7,929 nucleotides of DNA from Succinivibrionaceae bacterium UBA3769. Lineage in GTDB: Bacteria > Pseudomonadota > Gammaproteobacteria > Enterobacterales > Succinivibrionaceae. Where the stretch lies: assembly GCA_002372325.1 (NCBI GenBank), contig DFFT01000185.1, positions 1 through 7,929 of the forward strand, in the 5' to 3' direction. A program made the position numbers and the translations under genes. The notes beneath the pieces are model-generated. The model saw only the letters and a list, made by a program, of their open reading frames with translations. It was not told the DNA's origin and did no database searches. Of the stretch, positions 6,769 through 7,929 are shown in pieces (the stretch's first letter is position 1; every line of letters starts with the position of its first letter).

Positions 6769-6833
6769 GATATCCCGGGATTGAGCGGGCGGAAAAGCGT
6801 CCCTGCCCCGAACCTAACCCCAAATTCAGGCGC

Positions 6834-6860
6834 GGCCCGGGCTGTCAGTCCGGGCCTTTT
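6834..6860 (+). terminator. Weak terminator-like hairpin
   Basis: The perfect GC-only arms ggcccgg (6834-6840) and ccgggcc (6850-6856) enclose a 9-nt loop, and four Ts follow (6857-6860). The stem is strong but the T-run is short. Confidence 0.45.
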
Positions 6861-6933
6861 GGCCGGGGAACGAGACATACTCCAGGCGCAGCGCAAGCTC
6901 AGGTGAATGCCGCCCTCGCTGATCTCGGCGCCT

Positions 6934-6951
6934 CATATCTGATCAGAGATG
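6934..6951. repeat. Near-perfect 18-bp palindrome
   Basis: The sequence catatctgatcagagatg is its own reverse complement except for one mismatched pair (A6937/G6948), with the core tctgatcaga exact. There is no loop, which is more like a protein-binding operator or cleavage site than an RNA hairpin. No promoter or gene start adjoins it. Confidence 0.45.
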
Positions 6952-7050
6952 CATCAGGATCCGGCTCGTGCCTGTATGTATGCGCCCATATTCCGGCCTC
7001 TAGCGGCGGTCATGCGTTCATTTTCAGGTAACACGAGGCTGTTTCCGGGG

Positions 7051-7071
7051 TAAAGGGGCAGCGCCCCTTTA
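7051..7071. repeat. Perfect hairpin, 9-bp arms, 3-nt loop
   Basis: The arms taaaggggc (7051-7059) and gccccttta (7063-7071) are exact complements with loop agc. No T-run follows on the plus strand. The tight loop and isolated position in non-coding DNA resemble REP-like or IS-end hairpins, but no second copy of the same sequence is in the window. Confidence 0.6.
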
Positions 7072-7082
7072 ATCACTGAACA

Positions 7083-7104
7083 GGAAGCGCCAAAGGCGTC
7101 TTCC
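7083..7104. repeat. Hairpin with one bulged base
   Basis: The arms ggaagcgcc (7083-7091) and ggcgtcttcc (7095-7104) pair fully apart from one bulged T, around loop aaa. It stands 11 nt after the previous hairpin, so the two form a pair of stems in tandem. Confidence 0.5.
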
Positions 7105-7296
7105 CGCTTTAATTATGATTCCGCGGAGCCTTAACCTTTGTTCCTCCCGGTATTGATTGCACAAGGGCCGGTGATGTCTGAAGCCTGCTGTATGCCGCAT
7201 CCGGGCGGAGAGGCGATCCCGGACGTCCCAAGACCCAGAGTCAGGGAGGGAAACTTCCGGAACTTAAGCAGAGGAAACACTCTTTCTGAAACCTTC

Positions 7297-7328
7297 GGTA
7301 TGCGGAGATGCGGGGGGTATGCGGAGAT
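7297..7328. repeat. 13-bp direct repeat, 19-bp period
   Basis: The sequence ggtatgcggagat occurs at 7297-7309 and again at 7316-7328. It is short and may be a local slippage product. No function is apparent. Confidence 0.5.
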
Positions 7329-7513
7329 TGGCCAGAGGACATTCCCCGGAGAAAGGAACAGGCTGTCCTGAACAGGTCATAAAAAGCCTCAGAGAAACTG
7401 CTTTTGCCCTTGCGGAGAGGAGGGGATTCAGGACTTCGGTGATACCTGGACACTTAGCGCAGATTTAGAGCAATAAGCAGCATCCAGATTTAAGGGATGG
7501 AAGCACCGGTAAA

Positions 7514-7534
7514 TCGGGGGATTAGATCCCCCGA
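7514..7534. repeat. Perfect hairpin, 9-bp arms, 3-nt loop, downstream of the minus-strand gene
   Basis: The arms tcgggggat (7514-7522) and atcccccga (7526-7534) are exact complements with loop tag. Read on the minus strand it lies 54 nt past the stop of the gene at 7589-7929 and is followed by only TTTA, so it could serve as a weak terminator for that gene. Its geometry equals that of the hairpin at 7051-7071. Confidence 0.55.
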
Positions 7535-7588
7535 ACTTAAGGACTGATATTCCTGATGCCGGTTACCGAAAACCCATGAGAACAACGA

Positions 7589-7929
7589 TCAGGCTGACTT
7601 TCTCTGCTTTTTCAGCAGTTCTTCAAATTCCGGAACAGTCATGTTGAGATTGCTTGCAGCATTCTCCAAACTGATTTGCTTCTTATTATAAAGCTTGACA
7701 ATCATGTTCATTTCGATTTCCGGGGTGATATTTTTAATCACCTCCTTCTCTTTCTCCTTGTCTCTCTCATCCATATAATCGCTGTATTCTTGCTCAGATT
7801 TAAATACCTGTTCCATTTCACACTCCATTTCTGCTTTATGGTCATCAATAAATTTCACGAACAGTCCATATCGTTTCTTCTCGCACTCTTCCCGGAGCTC
7901 ACTAACAAATTGTACATGATCCCTTTGAT
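7589..7929 (-). CDS. C-terminal part of a possible Rpn/PD-(D/E)XK transposase-like protein (partial)
   Basis: An open frame enters from the right edge on the minus strand and stops at TGA 7591-7589, showing 112 residues. An in-frame GTG at 7858 is not needed as a start, because the frame continues upstream to the window edge. The visible part is highly charged and helical, with an E/K/D-rich middle (DERDKEKEKE) and a tail of the form MIVKLYNKKQISLENAASNL then MTVPEFEELL. This tail, a short helix-turn-helix-like segment after a charged region, is what I associate with the C-terminal end of Rpn-family recombination-promoting nucleases. The nuclease core would lie outside the window, so the assignment is tentative; another charged helical protein is possible. 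The gene is visibly richer in A and T than the cluster, which hints at separate acquisition. It converges on the cluster, with about 1.07 kb between them. Confidence 0.75.
   Translation of the reverse strand, partial: QRDHVQFVSELREECEKKRYGLFVKFIDDHKAEMECEMEQVFKSEQEYSDYMDERDKEKEKEVIKNITPEIEMNMIVKLYNKKQISLENAASNLNMTVPEFEELLKKQRKSA

Larger units (their letters stand above)
6519..7588. other. About 1.07 kb without a convincing gene, rich in hairpins
   Basis: No open frame here has a ribosome site and protein-like composition together. The stretch holds the cluster's terminator, two more terminator-like hairpins (6747-6768, 6834-6860), an imperfect palindrome (6934-6951), three short-loop hairpins (7051-7071, 7083-7104, 7514-7534) and a 13-bp direct repeat (7297-7328). 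There is also a weak hairpin with arms aaggc 6673-6677 and gcctt 6693-6697, followed by three Ts, and a ggtca/tgacc stem at 6716-6728. The density of small palindromes in non-coding DNA suggests remnants of mobile or repeated elements, or small RNAs. Confidence 0.6.

Noticed and set aside
6557..6784. 75-codon plus-strand open frame after the phosphatase
   Set aside because: Its start lies inside the terminator stem, and the frame runs through a second terminator hairpin; it has no ribosome site or recognisable domain.
7138..7371. 77-codon plus-strand frame with TTG start, and an overlapping minus-strand frame 7241-7453
   Set aside because: Both lack a ribosome site and protein-like composition, and they overlap each other on opposite strands.
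7372..7382. SOS-type LexA box near CTGTCCTGAACAG
   Set aside because: The half-sites are too close together (5 nt) for a gammaproteobacterial box, and no gene start lies beside it.

Overview
The window carries one plus-strand gene cluster (822-6518), flanked on each side by a gene cut off at the window edge. No tRNA, rRNA or CRISPR array is visible. The clustered genes are GC-rich with good Shine-Dalgarno sites. One of them is an oxygen-sensitive type of radical SAM protein related to the NrdG activase, which suggests an anaerobic or facultatively anaerobic bacterium, perhaps from a host-associated niche. I cannot name the taxon from the sequence alone.

Layout: (a) 1-173 is the 3' end of an unrecognised gene. 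(b) 174-821 is a gene-free leader region with a perfect 13-bp inverted repeat, a plausible sigma70-like promoter near 637-664 and a roughly 150-nt 5' UTR. (c) 822-6518 holds five codirectional genes: a coiled-coil protein, a double zinc-ribbon plus FHA protein, an NrdG-like radical SAM protein, a two-part AAA+ ATPase with a ClpB-D2-like motor, and a PP2C-type Ser/Thr phosphatase. The last four are separated by 4, 13 and 2 nt, and a strong intrinsic terminator follows the phosphatase. (d) 6519-7588 is about 1.07 kb without a convincing gene but with many short hairpins, two of which look like further terminators. (e) 7589-7929 is the 3' part of a minus-strand, AT-richer gene whose tail resembles that of Rpn/PD-(D/E)XK transposase-like proteins.

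How the genes may work together (inference): FHA domains read phosphothreonine and PP2C removes Ser/Thr phosphates, so the cluster looks like a phospho-regulated switch whose kinase is not in this window. The effectors would be the AAA+ remodelling motor and the radical SAM enzyme, with the coiled-coil protein as scaffold or substrate. I know of no characterised pathway with exactly this set of parts. It is the best candidate here for an undescribed system, possibly for stress response, conflict or assembly control.
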